In this document: positions 43,754 to 52,746 of the stretch, piece after piece
Numbering within the stretch: position 1 is the stretch's first letter
Layout of the letters: every line of letters begins with the position of its first letter
From: Thermoflexus sp.
GTDB lineage: Bacteria; Chloroflexota; Anaerolineae; Aggregatilineales; Aggregatilineaceae
Direction: 5' to 3'
DNA length: 64,000 nt
Assembly: GCA_020724465.1 (NCBI GenBank)
Contig: DYGX01000014.1
Location: forward strand, 42,879-106,878
The notes under the pieces: model-generated
What the model was told of the DNA's origin: nothing
Seen by the model: the letters and a program-made list of their open reading frames with translations, nothing else
The model's database searches: none
Program-made: the position numbers and the translations under genes

Positions 43754-45607
43754 ATGAGTCTCCCGGAGTCTGAACGGAACGTCTATGTGGCTCCGCCAGA
43801 GCCGCCGCCCAGCCGCCGCCCGCCCGTCACGACGGTGGGCGTGCTCGGCTGGATGCGCCACAACCTGTTCAGTAGCTGGCCGAACACGCTCGCCACACTG
43901 GTGACGGCTGCGTTCCTGGTGTGGTTTGTGCAGGCCTTCGTCCGCTGGTCGGTCGAAAACGCGCAGTGGGGCGTGATCACCAACAACCTGCGTCTGATTA
44001 CCAGCGGGCTGTACCCGCGCGCGGAAATCTGGCGGATGGAAGTGACCGCGGCGCTGCTGGTTTTCTTGACCGGCCTTGGACTGGGGATCTGGGCCAGGGT
44101 GGCGCGCAGCGTCTTCGTGATCGTACTGGTCGTATTGGGCGCGATTGTGTTTGTCCCCCTGATCGGGGCGCGGATTCCCGAGCCGACCATCTACGTGCTG
44201 ATCGAGCCGCAGCGCACGCCGTCTAGCTTTGTCTTTCTTGGCTACCGGGGTGAGGAACTGCGCGTCGAACTGGATCCGCTGACCGATCTGGAAGATGTGA
44301 ACACACGCCAGATCGGTTACGTTGAGTCACAGTCGCGCGCGACCTGGTCGACGCAGGCCCGCGCCGCCGCGACCGGCCAGCTTGATTTGGCCGACCACAA
44401 CCTGGAACTGTCGGTTCGCCTGCTGGATCGATCAGGCTCGCCTGTGGCGGTGCGGGGCGCGCCCGTGCAGGCCCGGTCCACACCCGACGCGTTGGGCGGC
44501 TCGTTCACCGTGGAGCTACCGCGCGATGGATGGTATGTCTTGCATGTTGAGCGGAACGACGAGGACCGCGATAACAACACCGGCTACGCCTGGCTGCGCA
44601 TCGACGGTGTGGAGCTGTTCTCGAGCCTTGAGGCAGCGGCGATCGCGCGCCAGGCCGAGTATGGGCCGCCACCGGACGTCGAGCGTCCGCTCTTCGCTGA
44701 AGATCGCGCTTATCGCTTCGAGGGCACGCGCACGTTCGGCGAGTTTGTCAGCCTGCAGCTTGCGCCGTTCCTGTCGCGGATCGCGCGCGAAAGCTTCATC
44801 GGCGCCGCGCTGTTCGCCAACGGGTGGGTGATCGGGACGCTCGGCAAGCACGAAAAGCGGGTGCGCCGCGCCGCCATCCTGGGCTGGGCGCTGGCTGGTC
44901 CGGTGATTCTGGTCATTCTGTATGGGGTGCAAGGGAGCCGCACGCTGCCCATCGTGACGACGTCGGCCTGGGGTGGGCTGCTGCTGACGATCTTGCTGAC
45001 GCTCGTCGGGATCACGGCGTCGTTCCCGCTGGGAGTCGCGTTGGCGCTTGGGCGGCGCAGCGAATTGCCTGTGATCAAGTGGACCTGCACGCTGTTTATT
45101 GAGGTGATTCGCGGTGTTCCGTTGATCACGATCCTGTTCATGGCCAAGTTGATCGTGCCTTTCTTCTGGTCGGCCCTATCCAGCCTGGACCTGACCGTGC
45201 GCATGATGATCGGCCTGACGCTTTTCAGCGCGGCGTATCTGGCCGAGAATGTGCGCGGCGGTTTGCAGATTGTGCCGCACGGTCAGCTTGAGGCGGCGCG
45301 CGCCCTGGGGATGAATCCGTTCCTCACCACGTCGCTGATTGTGCTGCCGCAGGCGCTGCGTGCGGTCATTCCGGCCATTGTGGGGCAGTTCATCAGCCTG
45401 TTCAAGGACACGTCGCTGGTAGCCGTGGTCGGGTTGTTCGAACTGGTCGGAATTGTGGATACAATTGTCAGCGGGCAGCCGATCTACCGGCCATACCAGC
45501 GTGAAGCATACATCTTCATCGCGATCATCTACTTCGTGATCAGCTACGCGATGTCGGATGTCAGCCGCCGCCTGGAGACGTCTGGTGCAGGGAGTGTCCG
45601 GGGGTAA
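43754..45607 (+). CDS. General L-amino-acid ABC transporter permease (AapM/BztC type) with large insert
   Basis: A 617-residue permease, about 230 longer than usual AapM (about 385). After three N-terminal TM segments (to about residue 140), a stretch of roughly 180 residues (about 145-325) intervenes that is strand-rich and hydrophilic (SFVFLGYRGEELRVELDP, GGSFTVELPRDGWYVLHVER, DNNTGYAWLRIDGVE). It looks like an extracytoplasmic beta-sandwich. Normal permease sequence resumes with GAALFANGWVIGTLG-type TM segments, the IEVIRGVPLITILFM motif and the EAA loop GQLEAARALGMNPFLTTSLI. The frame is continuous, so it is a real insertion rather than an error. It may contact the binding protein. Confidence 0.88.
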   Translation: MSLPESERNVYVAPPEPPPSRRPPVTTVGVLGWMRHNLFSSWPNTLATLVTAAFLVWFVQAFVRWSVENAQWGVITNNLRLITSGLYPRAEIWRMEVTAALLVFLTGLGLGIWARVARSVFVIVLVVLGAIVFVPLIGARIPEPTIYVLIEPQRTPSSFVFLGYRGEELRVELDPLTDLEDVNTRQIGYVESQSRATWSTQARAAATGQLDLADHNLELSVRLLDRSGSPVAVRGAPVQARSTPDALGGSFTVELPRDGWYVLHVERNDEDRDNNTGYAWLRIDGVELFSSLEAAAIARQAEYGPPPDVERPLFAEDRAYRFEGTRTFGEFVSLQLAPFLSRIARESFIGAALFANGWVIGTLGKHEKRVRRAAILGWALAGPVILVILYGVQGSRTLPIVTTSAWGGLLLTILLTLVGITASFPLGVALALGRRSELPVIKWTCTLFIEVIRGVPLITILFMAKLIVPFFWSALSSLDLTVRMMIGLTLFSAAYLAENVRGGLQIVPHGQLEAARALGMNPFLTTSLIVLPQALRAVIPAIVGQFISLFKDTSLVAVVGLFELVGIVDTIVSGQPIYRPYQREAYIFIAIIYFVISYAMSDVSRRLETSGAGSVRG

Positions 45608-45634
45608 CGGATCAGAAACGAGGAAGCTGGCGTC

Positions 45635-46384
45635 ATGGCGAACAATAACAACCGAGAGCCGATTATCATCTGCCGTGGGGTCAACAAGTGGTTCGGCAAC
45701 TTCCATGTCCTCAAGGATATCAATCTGGAAGTGATGCCCCAGGAAGTGGTTGTGATCATCGGCCCTTCCGGATCGGGTAAATCGACCTTCATCCGGTGTA
45801 TCAATCGCCTGGAAGAGCACCAGGAAGGCCAGATCATCGTGGACGGAATCGAGCTGAGTCACGATGTGCGCAATATCGCGGCGATCCGAAGCGAGATCGG
45901 GATGGTGTTCCAGCAGTTTAACCTGTTCCCGCACCTGACCGTGCTGCAGAACATCACGCTGGCGCCGCGCTACGTGCGCCGCCAGCCGCGCCGCATCGCG
46001 GACGAGGTCGCGCTGCAGCTTCTGGCTCGTGTGGGGATTCCGGAACAGGCGCGCAAATACCCGGCGCAGCTTTCGGGCGGCCAGCAGCAGCGCGTCGCAA
46101 TTGCGCGGGCGCTGGCGATGCAACCGAAAATCATGCTCTTTGACGAGCCAACTTCGGCGCTTGACCCGGAGATGATCAAAGAAGTGCTAGACGTGATGAA
46201 AGAGCTGGCGCAGAGCGGCATGACGATGCTGGTTGTAACGCACGAGATGGGCTTTGCGCGCGAGGTGGCCGACCGGATCGTTTTCTTCGACGAGGGCCGG
46301 ATCGTCGAGATGGGTCCGCCTGAGCATTTCTTCAACAACCCCCAGCACGAGCGGACCAAGCTTTTCCTTTCGCAGATTCTCTAG
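45635..46384 (+). CDS. General L-amino-acid ABC transporter ATP-binding protein (AapP/BztD type)
   Basis: A 249-residue ATPase. Walker A is [18 protein letters not shown], the Q-loop is [18 protein letters not shown], the signature is [17 protein letters not shown], Walker B is [15 protein letters not shown], and the H-loop is [11 protein letters not shown]. Length and motifs match polar-amino-acid ATPases. It completes the transporter with the two permeases and the binding protein upstream. Confidence 0.96.
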   Translation: MANNNNREPIIICRGVNKWFGNFHVLKDINLEVMPQEVVVIIGPSGSGKSTFIRCINRLEEHQEGQIIVDGIELSHDVRNIAAIRSEIGMVFQQFNLFPHLTVLQNITLAPRYVRRQPRRIADEVALQLLARVGIPEQARKYPAQLSGGQQQRVAIARALAMQPKIMLFDEPTSALDPEMIKEVLDVMKELAQSGMTMLVVTHEMGFAREVADRIVFFDEGRIVEMGPPEHFFNNPQHERTKLFLSQIL

Positions 46385-46400
46385 CGCAGGAGCAGCCCGG

Positions 46401-47288
46401 ATGCGCATCCCGACGCCCGTCTATCACAACATCCTTGTGCCGCTCGATGGCTCGGACGTGGCGGAGCACGCAATCGGGTTTGCAGTCGATCTGGCGCGCA
46501 GGCACCAGGCGCGTCTGCTGCTGGTGTGCATTGCGGACTCCCTCGACGCGGAAAAGGTGCAGCTTCCGCTGGCGGCCGAGCAGATGACCTGCCGGGAAGC
46601 GCAGGCGCGTCTTGAAACCCTGCGGCACCAACTGCGCGACGAGGGGATCGAGGTGACGACGCGCGTCATCGAGAGCAGCGAGCCGGGCGCGGCGCTGGAG
46701 CGCCTGATCGAGGCCGAGAGCGTCCAGTTAGTCGTTATGTCGACCCAGGGTTGGGCCGGGATGCTGCGCTGGGTCTTTGGGCCGGATATTGAGAGCGCCC
46801 TGAACAGCCTGGCCGTTCCATTGCTGCTGGTGCGCCCCACGACCTATAAGATCGTCGTGCCGCTCGACGGCTCAAGCTGGTCCGAGAGCGCGATCCCGCA
46901 GGCCAAGGAGATCGCGCGCGCCTTTGAGGCCGAGATCATTCTGCTGCACGTGTTCCAGTCTCCGGCCAGCGACTACGCGCCCCAGCTTGCGCTGGCCGGG
47001 CAGCAGGACGCGGTCGAACGGCCGTATGAGGAAATGCGCGAAATCCTGATCGGGCTGCGCAACACCCTGCGGCGTGAAGGGATCAGGGCGCGCGAGCATC
47101 TTATCCGCAGCAACAACCCGGCGCAGGCGATTGTCGATTTCGTCGAGTCCGAGGCCGGCGTGAGTATGGTCGTGATGTCGACGCACGGCCGGACGGGGAT
47201 CTCGCGGCTGCTGATGGGCAGCGTCGCACAGACAGTGATCAAGAGCGTGCGCTGTCCGGTGACGCTGGTCCATCCCAACCGGGATTAA
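46401..47288 (+). CDS. Universal stress protein, tandem UspA domains
   Basis: A 295-residue cytoplasmic protein of two UspA domains (about 1-145 and 150-295). The second has the ATP-binding G-x2-G-x9-G-S pattern (STHGRTGISRLLMGSVAQTV); the first lacks it (STQGWAGMLRWVFGPDIESA), so probably only one half binds nucleotide. Both begin with the (I/V)VPLDGS strand. ATG 46401 follows AGGAG and lies 16 bases after the ATPase gene, so it is co-transcribed with the transporter. A terminator follows. Confidence 0.93.
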   Translation: MRIPTPVYHNILVPLDGSDVAEHAIGFAVDLARRHQARLLLVCIADSLDAEKVQLPLAAEQMTCREAQARLETLRHQLRDEGIEVTTRVIESSEPGAALERLIEAESVQLVVMSTQGWAGMLRWVFGPDIESALNSLAVPLLLVRPTTYKIVVPLDGSSWSESAIPQAKEIARAFEAEIILLHVFQSPASDYAPQLALAGQQDAVERPYEEMREILIGLRNTLRREGIRAREHLIRSNNPAQAIVDFVESEAGVSMVVMSTHGRTGISRLLMGSVAQTVIKSVRCPVTLVHPNRD

Positions 47289-47325
47289 CCCCCGCGCAGA
47301 CGCGGCTACATAGCGCCAAACACAA

Positions 47326-47356
47326 CAGGCCCGGAGCACCCTCCGGGCCTGCGTTT
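47326..47356. terminator. Intrinsic terminator between convergent genes
   Basis: An 11-bp stem CAGGCCCGGAG (47326-47336) with CTCCGGGCCTG (47341-47351) and a CACC loop, followed by CGTTTG. It ends the transporter/UspA operon and lies just past the stop of the giant minus-strand gene. Confidence 0.83.
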
Positions 47357-47374
47357 GTTGCACCTGCAGTCTGG

Positions 47375-50300
47375 CTACCAGCCGGTGACCGTCTCGCCTG
47401 CTTCTTCACCCGAGGCCCCGTCCGGGACTTCAGCCGGCGGATCCGTGGGGGCCTGCGTGGGTTCCGGCGTCGGCAGGACTTCTGCCGGCGGTTCCGTCGG
47501 GGGTAGGGTGGGGAGCGGTGTGGCCGTCGGCAGGATGACTTCCTGGACGATCAGCTCGTCGATCCCCAGCCCGCTCGGCCGGTTGCCCTTCTGGCCGGAC
47601 GGCCCCATCAGCAGCGAGAAGCGCAGGCCGATCACCGCGCCGCGGAACCCGCTGAGGTCCACAGTGCGCGGTGCCCAGCCACCGCTCCAGCCGCGCTGGA
47701 CATCGACAGCCAGCCATGTCAGGCCACCATCCAGCGAGACTTCCAGGCTGATGGTGTCATCCCCGGCCAGGTTGGCAGTCTGCCAGAAGGTAAGCTGCGG
47801 GTTTTGCGCCGCGCGCAGATCGATCTGGTACGCGTAGGTCAGCGTGCTGGCGCCGGGCGTGGCCCCGCTGGCATACCAGCCGCTGCCGCTGTAACCGCCG
47901 TTGAGGGCGTAGGTCCAGCTTCCGTCTGCCAGCCAGGTCTGCTCAGTCTCGAACGAGTTGTAGACCGGCAGCAGCAGCGGCAGCGGGGTACTGGTCGGTG
48001 TCACTTCCCAGGGTGTTTCGGTCGGCGTTGCTGGCGGCGTTGGTTCCTGGGGTTCCAGGGTCGGCTCCAGCGTCGGCTCAACAGCCGGCTGCTCCGGAAG
48101 TGGGGCCAGACCTTCCACGGCGAACGCGTCGATGGCGATGGTCCCTTCGGTGGGGACGATGCGCAGCACGTGCGCGCCTGCGGGCAGGCCGGTGACGCTG
48201 GCGCGCGCGCCGAAGATCGTGTCGGACGCGGTGCTGCTGACGACCTGTAGCAGCGCGCCATCCACCTCGATGGCGAAGCTACCCAGTGCCGGATGCAGGG
48301 CGAACACGACTTCGACCTGCGTGCCGGTGAAGCCGAGCGTCAGGCTGTCGCTCAGGCTGCCGCTGCTGTACACATAGCGACCGCCGCTGGCTGCTAGTGT
48401 GTCGTGCGCGGTCCAGTCGCCGCTGGCGAGTACCGCCGGATCGTCGGACTCGACGGTCAGCAGAGTGCTGGCTGGCGGCGTGACGTCCTCGATCGGCGTC
48501 TCGACCGGCAGCGTCGGCTCAACCGTTGGAGTGGCGGTTGCCTCAGGCTCGTCGGTCTCCGCCGGCTCAGTAGGCTGCGGCTCGCTGGCTGGCGCATCGG
48601 TCGGCTCGTCGGTCGGTTCGGCAGGCGGCTCAGTGGGCGGCGTGGGGATCTCCACATTGACCGCCACGTCATCCAGCCACAGACCGATCGAAGCGGTGCC
48701 CACAGGCAGCTCGCCGGTGGTATCCAGGCGGAAGCGCAGCGCGATGAGCTGGCCGGCGTAGGCGGACAGATCGACCGTGTACTGCGTCCAGTCACTCACC
48801 GTTCCGGCGGAGTCTTCGAGCGCCAGCCAGGACAGGCCGCCGTCGAGGCTGATGTCCACCGCGACACGGTCACCGGCGGTCAGCGCCGCCTTCTGCCAGA
48901 AGGTCAGGCGCGGTGTGAGCACGGACGTCAGGTCGATCAGGCCGTTAAGTTGCAGCGTGCTTTCCAGGCCGCGCACGGCGCTGTTGGCAAACCAGCCGCC
49001 GCTGCCACGTCCCGCCAGAGCGTCGTGCTGCCACACACCCGATGCACTCCAGCCCGCGCTGCTGGTGAAGTCGTCCGCATAGGGCAGGCTGAAGATCGTC
49101 GGAGCAGGCGCCGGCGCCGGCTCATCGGTGACTTCGAGCGTCGGCTGCGGCGTTTCGGTCGGCTCGTCGGTGATCTCGAGCGTGGGTTCAGGCGTGTTGA
49201 GCGGCTCGGTCAGGGCGGCTCGCATTCCAGCGATGTCCGTCTCCATGAAGGCCGTGGTGCCCGTGGTGCCGCCGATCTCCAACGCCAGGTATGGCTTAAA
49301 GCTGGCGGCTTCTTTGGAGTAGTAGAAGACGCTGTTCGAGTTGAAGTTGCTCAACGCGAAGCTATAGGTGCCGTCGCCGGTGATGACCGAGGTGACGTCC
49401 CAGGCCGCCCAGCTATTGTCCGGCACAACGCCAACCGAGTACAGCGGTGTGCCGAGGCCGGGGGCATTGTTCCACGTCAGGCCGCTCTCGGTCCAGGGTG
49501 TGCTGGAGTTGAGATAGTTGTTGGACGTGGTGTAGAGCGTGCCGCCATCCGGCCCGCCATCGTAGGAGTACAACCATAGAATGGCGCGGGTTACCTGCCC
49601 GCCAGTCCCGGAGACGTTGAACTTGAAGTACGAGTCATAGTCCACGCTGTCGGTCAGCCGGACGCGCACGTACGGTTCTGAGCCGTAGTTGGACGTCGGA
49701 CGGTCGGTCTTGACGTGCGTGTCGTGGGCGGGCTGCAAGGTGACGATCGTGCCCGGCGGTTGGGTCGGGGTTGGCGTCGGTGTCTCGGTCGTTGGCGTCG
49801 GGGTGGGCGTTGTGGTCGTCGGCGTCGGGGTGACTGTTGTTGGCGTCGGGGTGGGCGTTGTGGTCGTCGGCGTCGGCGTCACCGTCGTCGGCGTGGGGGT
49901 GGGCGTGCTCGTGCTGCCGCCGCTGCCTGTTACCACCACCAGTTCGGGCCGGAAGCTGGCGGCTTCTTTGGAGTAGTAGAAGACGCTGTTCGAGTTGAAG
50001 TTGCTCAACGCGAAGCTATAGGTGCCGTCGCCGGTGATGACCGAGGTGACGTCCCAGGCCGCCCAGCTATTGTCCGGCACAACGCCAACCGAGTACAGCG
50101 GTGTGCCGAGGCCGGGGGCATTGTTCCACGTCAGGCCGCTCTCGGTCCAGGGTGTGCTGGAGTTGAGATAGTTGTTGGACGTGGTGTAGAGCGTGCCGCC
50201 ATCCGGCCCGCCATCGTAGGAGTACAACCATAGAATGGCGCGGGTTACCTGCCCGCCAGTCCCGGAGACGTTGAACTTGAAGTACGAGTCATAGTCCACG

Positions 50301-51859
50301 CTGTCGGTCAGCCGGACGCGCACGTACGGTTCTGAGCCGTAGTTGGACGTCGGACGGTCGGTCTTGACATGCGTGTCGTGGGCGGGCGAGAAGACCAGCT
50401 GCGCTCCCGGCGGTTGGGTCGGGGTTGGTGTCGTGGTCGTCGGCGTCGGGGTGACTGTTGTCGGCGTTGGAGTCACCGTCGTCGGCGTGGGGGTGGTCGT
50501 GGTCGTGGTGGGCGTCGGCGTCACCGTCGTTGGCGTAGGGGTTGGCGTCGTGGTCGTCGGCGTCGGCGTGGGAGTTCCGCCGCCACCCCCCAAGGGCATG
50601 TAGTTGTGGTAATAGCGCCGCTGGCTGGAATTGCTCGCCAGCACCACCAGTCCCGTTGTGTTATTCAGCGATTGCTTGGTGGATGTAGCGTTGTTGATGC
50701 TGGTCGTCGTCGAGGATGAGATGAACGGCTGGCCCTTTCCGGGCACGAACTGGATGTTGCCGATGTCCGCAGACTTCATGTAGATCGCGCCGCTGCTTTC
50801 CGGAGACGTCGCGAACATGTAGATCTTCTGGTTTTGCAGATCGGTCAGCACAATCGGGCGGGTGTGCCCGTCCGCATCCATCCCATAGACGTAGCGCGAC
50901 CAGCCGCCGCTGGGGCCGCGCACATCGAGCACGACCAGCGGGTTGTCGCCTGTCAGGCTGGTCTTTCCGGCCAGGTAGATCCGGCCCTGGGTATCGGTCG
51001 CCAGGTTAATGTGGTCATCGACCAGGTTGTTTCCCTGAATGCCAGTCTCAATCGTCCACGAATTGGGTGGAGCGCCGTCGTTGTGGATGGCGAGATAATA
51101 GGCGTCGGTGTTCTGGTTGCTCCAGACCACGCCGATCTTGTTTCCGCCAAATGCAATGACCGACGAGATATCGTCGCTGTTGACAGTCCCTGAGCCGGGG
51201 AGCTGGAAGGGATCGCCCCAGGTGAGATCATTGCTCAGACTATGGTTGATCATTACCTTGTTGCTTTCGACGTAGGTCACCCAGAGGCGCCCGGTCGAAT
51301 CTTTCTCCAACACCACGGCTTCGGCGCGCCCGCGCGAGACGTCTACGGGGAAGCCCGCGTCGAGCGAGTAGGTCTTGGTGGATGAATTGTAGCTGTAGCG
51401 GAACAACTGCGCCCAGTTGGACGTTGTTGGGGAAGCGCTGGTTGAAAAGACATGCGAGACCATGTACAGCTTCTGGCTGCCCTGGTCCCACAGCACGTCG
51501 ACCTTATCCCCGTTGCGGTTCCCAAGCGCCGTGCCGGAATCGACCCACGTCTGATTTGAGAGATTGAGCCAGAAGGCGCGATATCCACCGGCATCCTGGC
51601 TGAACATGGCGCCCCACCACCGGCCGTCATTCCACCACAGCTTGCTCTCAGGTTTCTCGCCGGTAGGTGTGGAATTGGCGCCGGAGCCGTAGATAATGCC
51701 TGGATACCCGACGTCGACTTGCGCGGGCGCCAGTTCCTCGAGTGGGGCCGAGGGGGCTGCAGCCGAGGGCAGATAACTGGTCGCGAGAGCCAGAGCGGCA
51801 AGCAGGGCGATCAGGCTGAGCCGTGCGAGCGATCTCCATTTACGAGTTTGTCTGGACAT
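47375..51859 (-). CDS. Giant secreted multidomain protein with duplicated DNRLRE domains
   Basis: A 1494-residue exported protein. The signal peptide (about 1-35) starts MSRQTRKWRSLARLSLIALL, with GAGGG upstream of the ATG. Residues about 45-425 are homologous to the secreted protein at 33979-35367. Then follow a Thr/Pro linker (427-485), a DNRLRE/CBM-like domain (491-635), a second Thr/Pro linker, an identical DNRLRE copy (709-853), a carbohydrate-binding-like domain (about 940-1090), a middle beta domain (about 1140-1260) and a second copy of the 940-type domain (about 1310-1455), joined by Pro/Thr/Glu linkers. The 940- and 1310-type domains share LTFWQ.A and SLDGGL(S/T)WLA. No anchor is visible. 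Probably a surface adhesin or glycan-binding protein; no enzyme site is seen. Confidence 0.8.
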   Translation of the reverse strand: MSRQTRKWRSLARLSLIALLAALALATSYLPSAAAPSAPLEELAPAQVDVGYPGIIYGSGANSTPTGEKPESKLWWNDGRWWGAMFSQDAGGYRAFWLNLSNQTWVDSGTALGNRNGDKVDVLWDQGSQKLYMVSHVFSTSASPTTSNWAQLFRYSYNSSTKTYSLDAGFPVDVSRGRAEAVVLEKDSTGRLWVTYVESNKVMINHSLSNDLTWGDPFQLPGSGTVNSDDISSVIAFGGNKIGVVWSNQNTDAYYLAIHNDGAPPNSWTIETGIQGNNLVDDHINLATDTQGRIYLAGKTSLTGDNPLVVLDVRGPSGGWSRYVYGMDADGHTRPIVLTDLQNQKIYMFATSPESSGAIYMKSADIGNIQFVPGKGQPFISSSTTTSINNATSTKQSLNNTTGLVVLASNSSQRRYYHNYMPLGGGGGTPTPTPTTTTPTPTPTTVTPTPTTTTTTPTPTTVTPTPTTVTPTPTTTTPTPTQPPGAQLVFSPAHDTHVKTDRPTSNYGSEPYVRVRLTDSVDYDSYFKFNVSGTGGQVTRAILWLYSYDGGPDGGTLYTTSNNYLNSSTPWTESGLTWNNAPGLGTPLYSVGVVPDNSWAAWDVTSVITGDGTYSFALSNFNSNSVFYYSKEAASFRPELVVVTGSGGSTSTPTPTPTTVTPTPTTTTPTPTPTTVTPTPTTTTPTPTPTTETPTPTPTQPPGTIVTLQPAHDTHVKTDRPTSNYGSEPYVRVRLTDSVDYDSYFKFNVSGTGGQVTRAILWLYSYDGGPDGGTLYTTSNNYLNSSTPWTESGLTWNNAPGLGTPLYSVGVVPDNSWAAWDVTSVITGDGTYSFALSNFNSNSVFYYSKEAASFKPYLALEIGGTTGTTAFMETDIAGMRAALTEPLNTPEPTLEITDEPTETPQPTLEVTDEPAPAPAPTIFSLPYADDFTSSAGWSASGVWQHDALAGRGSGGWFANSAVRGLESTLQLNGLIDLTSVLTPRLTFWQKAALTAGDRVAVDISLDGGLSWLALEDSAGTVSDWTQYTVDLSAYAGQLIALRFRLDTTGELPVGTASIGLWLDDVAVNVEIPTPPTEPPAEPTDEPTDAPASEPQPTEPAETDEPEATATPTVEPTLPVETPIEDVTPPASTLLTVESDDPAVLASGDWTAHDTLAASGGRYVYSSGSLSDSLTLGFTGTQVEVVFALHPALGSFAIEVDGALLQVVSSTASDTIFGARASVTGLPAGAHVLRIVPTEGTIAIDAFAVEGLAPLPEQPAVEPTLEPTLEPQEPTPPATPTETPWEVTPTSTPLPLLLPVYNSFETEQTWLADGSWTYALNGGYSGSGWYASGATPGASTLTYAYQIDLRAAQNPQLTFWQTANLAGDDTISLEVSLDGGLTWLAVDVQRGWSGGWAPRTVDLSGFRGAVIGLRFSLLMGPSGQKGNRPSGLGIDELIVQEVILPTATPLPTLPPTEPPAEVLPTPEPTQAPTDPPAEVPDGASGEEAGETVTGW
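49299..49733 (-). repeat. 435-base direct repeat, copy A (DNRLRE domain)
   Basis: Nearly identical to 49953-50387; the one difference seen is a synonymous His codon (CAC here, CAT in the other copy). It encodes the second DNRLRE domain of the giant protein, with identical protein sequence. Confidence 0.95.
49740..49916 (-). repeat. Thr/Pro linker-coding low-complexity repeat, copy A
   Basis: Imperfect repeats of GTCGGCGTC-type units (plus strand) encode TPTPTT linker segments between the DNRLRE copies. Such tracts readily change length by slippage. Confidence 0.8.
49953..50387 (-). repeat. 435-base direct repeat, copy B (DNRLRE domain)
   Basis: Matches copy A at 49299-49733 over 435 bases with a single mismatch seen. 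It encodes the first DNRLRE domain of the protein. Confidence 0.95.
50400..50575 (-). repeat. Thr/Pro linker-coding low-complexity repeat, copy B
   Basis: The same class of imperfect GTCGGCGTC-type repeats encodes the Thr/Pro linker between the propeller-like domain and the first DNRLRE domain. Confidence 0.8.
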
Positions 51860-52056
51860 GATGTGCCCTCATTTGCAGAGTCGACGATTGGAATGCGTAT
51901 ACACTGGAGCAAGCCGCAAAATGCCACAGGCTCGAGCGCAATGCATCGAGCTATTATAAACTGTATTATAGATAGGCTGATGGTTAATAGCAGTAAAAAT
52001 GATGTAAAGAATTCTTAAAATTCCACTATTCGATCAGATGTAATAGGAGAAGAGGT

Positions 52057-52098
52057 GGCGGGCTGCGGATATCGCTGATGGATCCGCCGCAGCCCGCC
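52057..52098 (-). terminator. Hairpin after the SnoaL-like gene
   Basis: A 12-bp perfect stem GGCGGGCTGCGG (52057-52068) with CCGCAGCCCGCC (52087-52098). On the minus strand it directly follows the 52112 stop and precedes a T-containing stretch, so it probably ends that transcript before the giant gene. Confidence 0.75.
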
Positions 52099-52111
52099 GG
52101 AGTGATCGGGT

Positions 52112-52651
52112 TTACTCGGTGACCATAGCCAGGCCAACTTCGCCGGTCAGGTAGGCGACGTCAAACTCGATCCACTGCTCGACGATCTGCCCATCGTCGT
52201 TGAAGCGGTAGATGACATTGAAGCCAATCTCAAACTCCACGTCGGTGGGCACAGTATCGAAGAACTCGCTGGCAAATACGCCGCTCAGCGTCACGCGCTG
52301 TGCCACCAGGTCGTCCTCGGCCAGCAGCAGATCGGTCGTGAATGTCGCGTCGGAAATCGCGCGGCGCACTTGCACGATGAAGTCCAGCAGTTGGAGCTTG
52401 GTCAGTTCGGCCCAGTCGCCTGTTGAGGGGGGCAGGTGCCCCACGAAATCGTCCGCGTACAACTCTTCATACGCGTCGATGTTTCCCTCGACCACGACAT
52501 CCGCCATGAGCCGTTCAACCGCCGCCTTGTTGCCTGCGGGATCGGACTGGGCGGTCGCTGCTGGCGCGAGCAGCATCGCGACTCCGGCAACAATCACAAG
52601 ACTGATGAGCAGTACAACCATCCGAACGGGGCGATCCAGATATCGTTTCAT
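52112..52651 (-). CDS. Secreted SnoaL-like (NTF2-fold) protein
   Basis: A 179-residue exported protein. The signal peptide (MKRYLDRPVRMVVLLISLVI...ATAQS) is followed by an NTF2/SnoaL-like fold: VERLMADVVVEGNIDAYEE, LYADDFVGHLPPS, and a strand-rich end with VIYRFNDDGQIVEQWIEFD. This is the ester-cyclase/polyketide-cyclase-like group, which usually holds a ligand pocket, but secreted members have mostly unknown roles. AGGAG precedes the ATG. It lies downstream of the GldG-like pair on the same strand. Confidence 0.78.
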   Translation of the reverse strand: MKRYLDRPVRMVVLLISLVIVAGVAMLLAPAATAQSDPAGNKAAVERLMADVVVEGNIDAYEELYADDFVGHLPPSTGDWAELTKLQLLDFIVQVRRAISDATFTTDLLLAEDDLVAQRVTLSGVFASEFFDTVPTDVEFEIGFNVIYRFNDDGQIVEQWIEFDVAYLTGEVGLAMVTE

Positions 52652-52746
52652 CTTGCAGCTAGCTCCTTGGCTCAGACCTCAATACATCGGGCAATGCCTA
52701 CCAGATAATGCGTTTGGCCGGTCCGGGTGTGCTCGCCCTGGACCGT

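Noticed and set aside
49740..50575. CRISPR or tandem-repeat array
   Set aside because: The repeats are in frame and encode Thr/Pro linkers within one protein.
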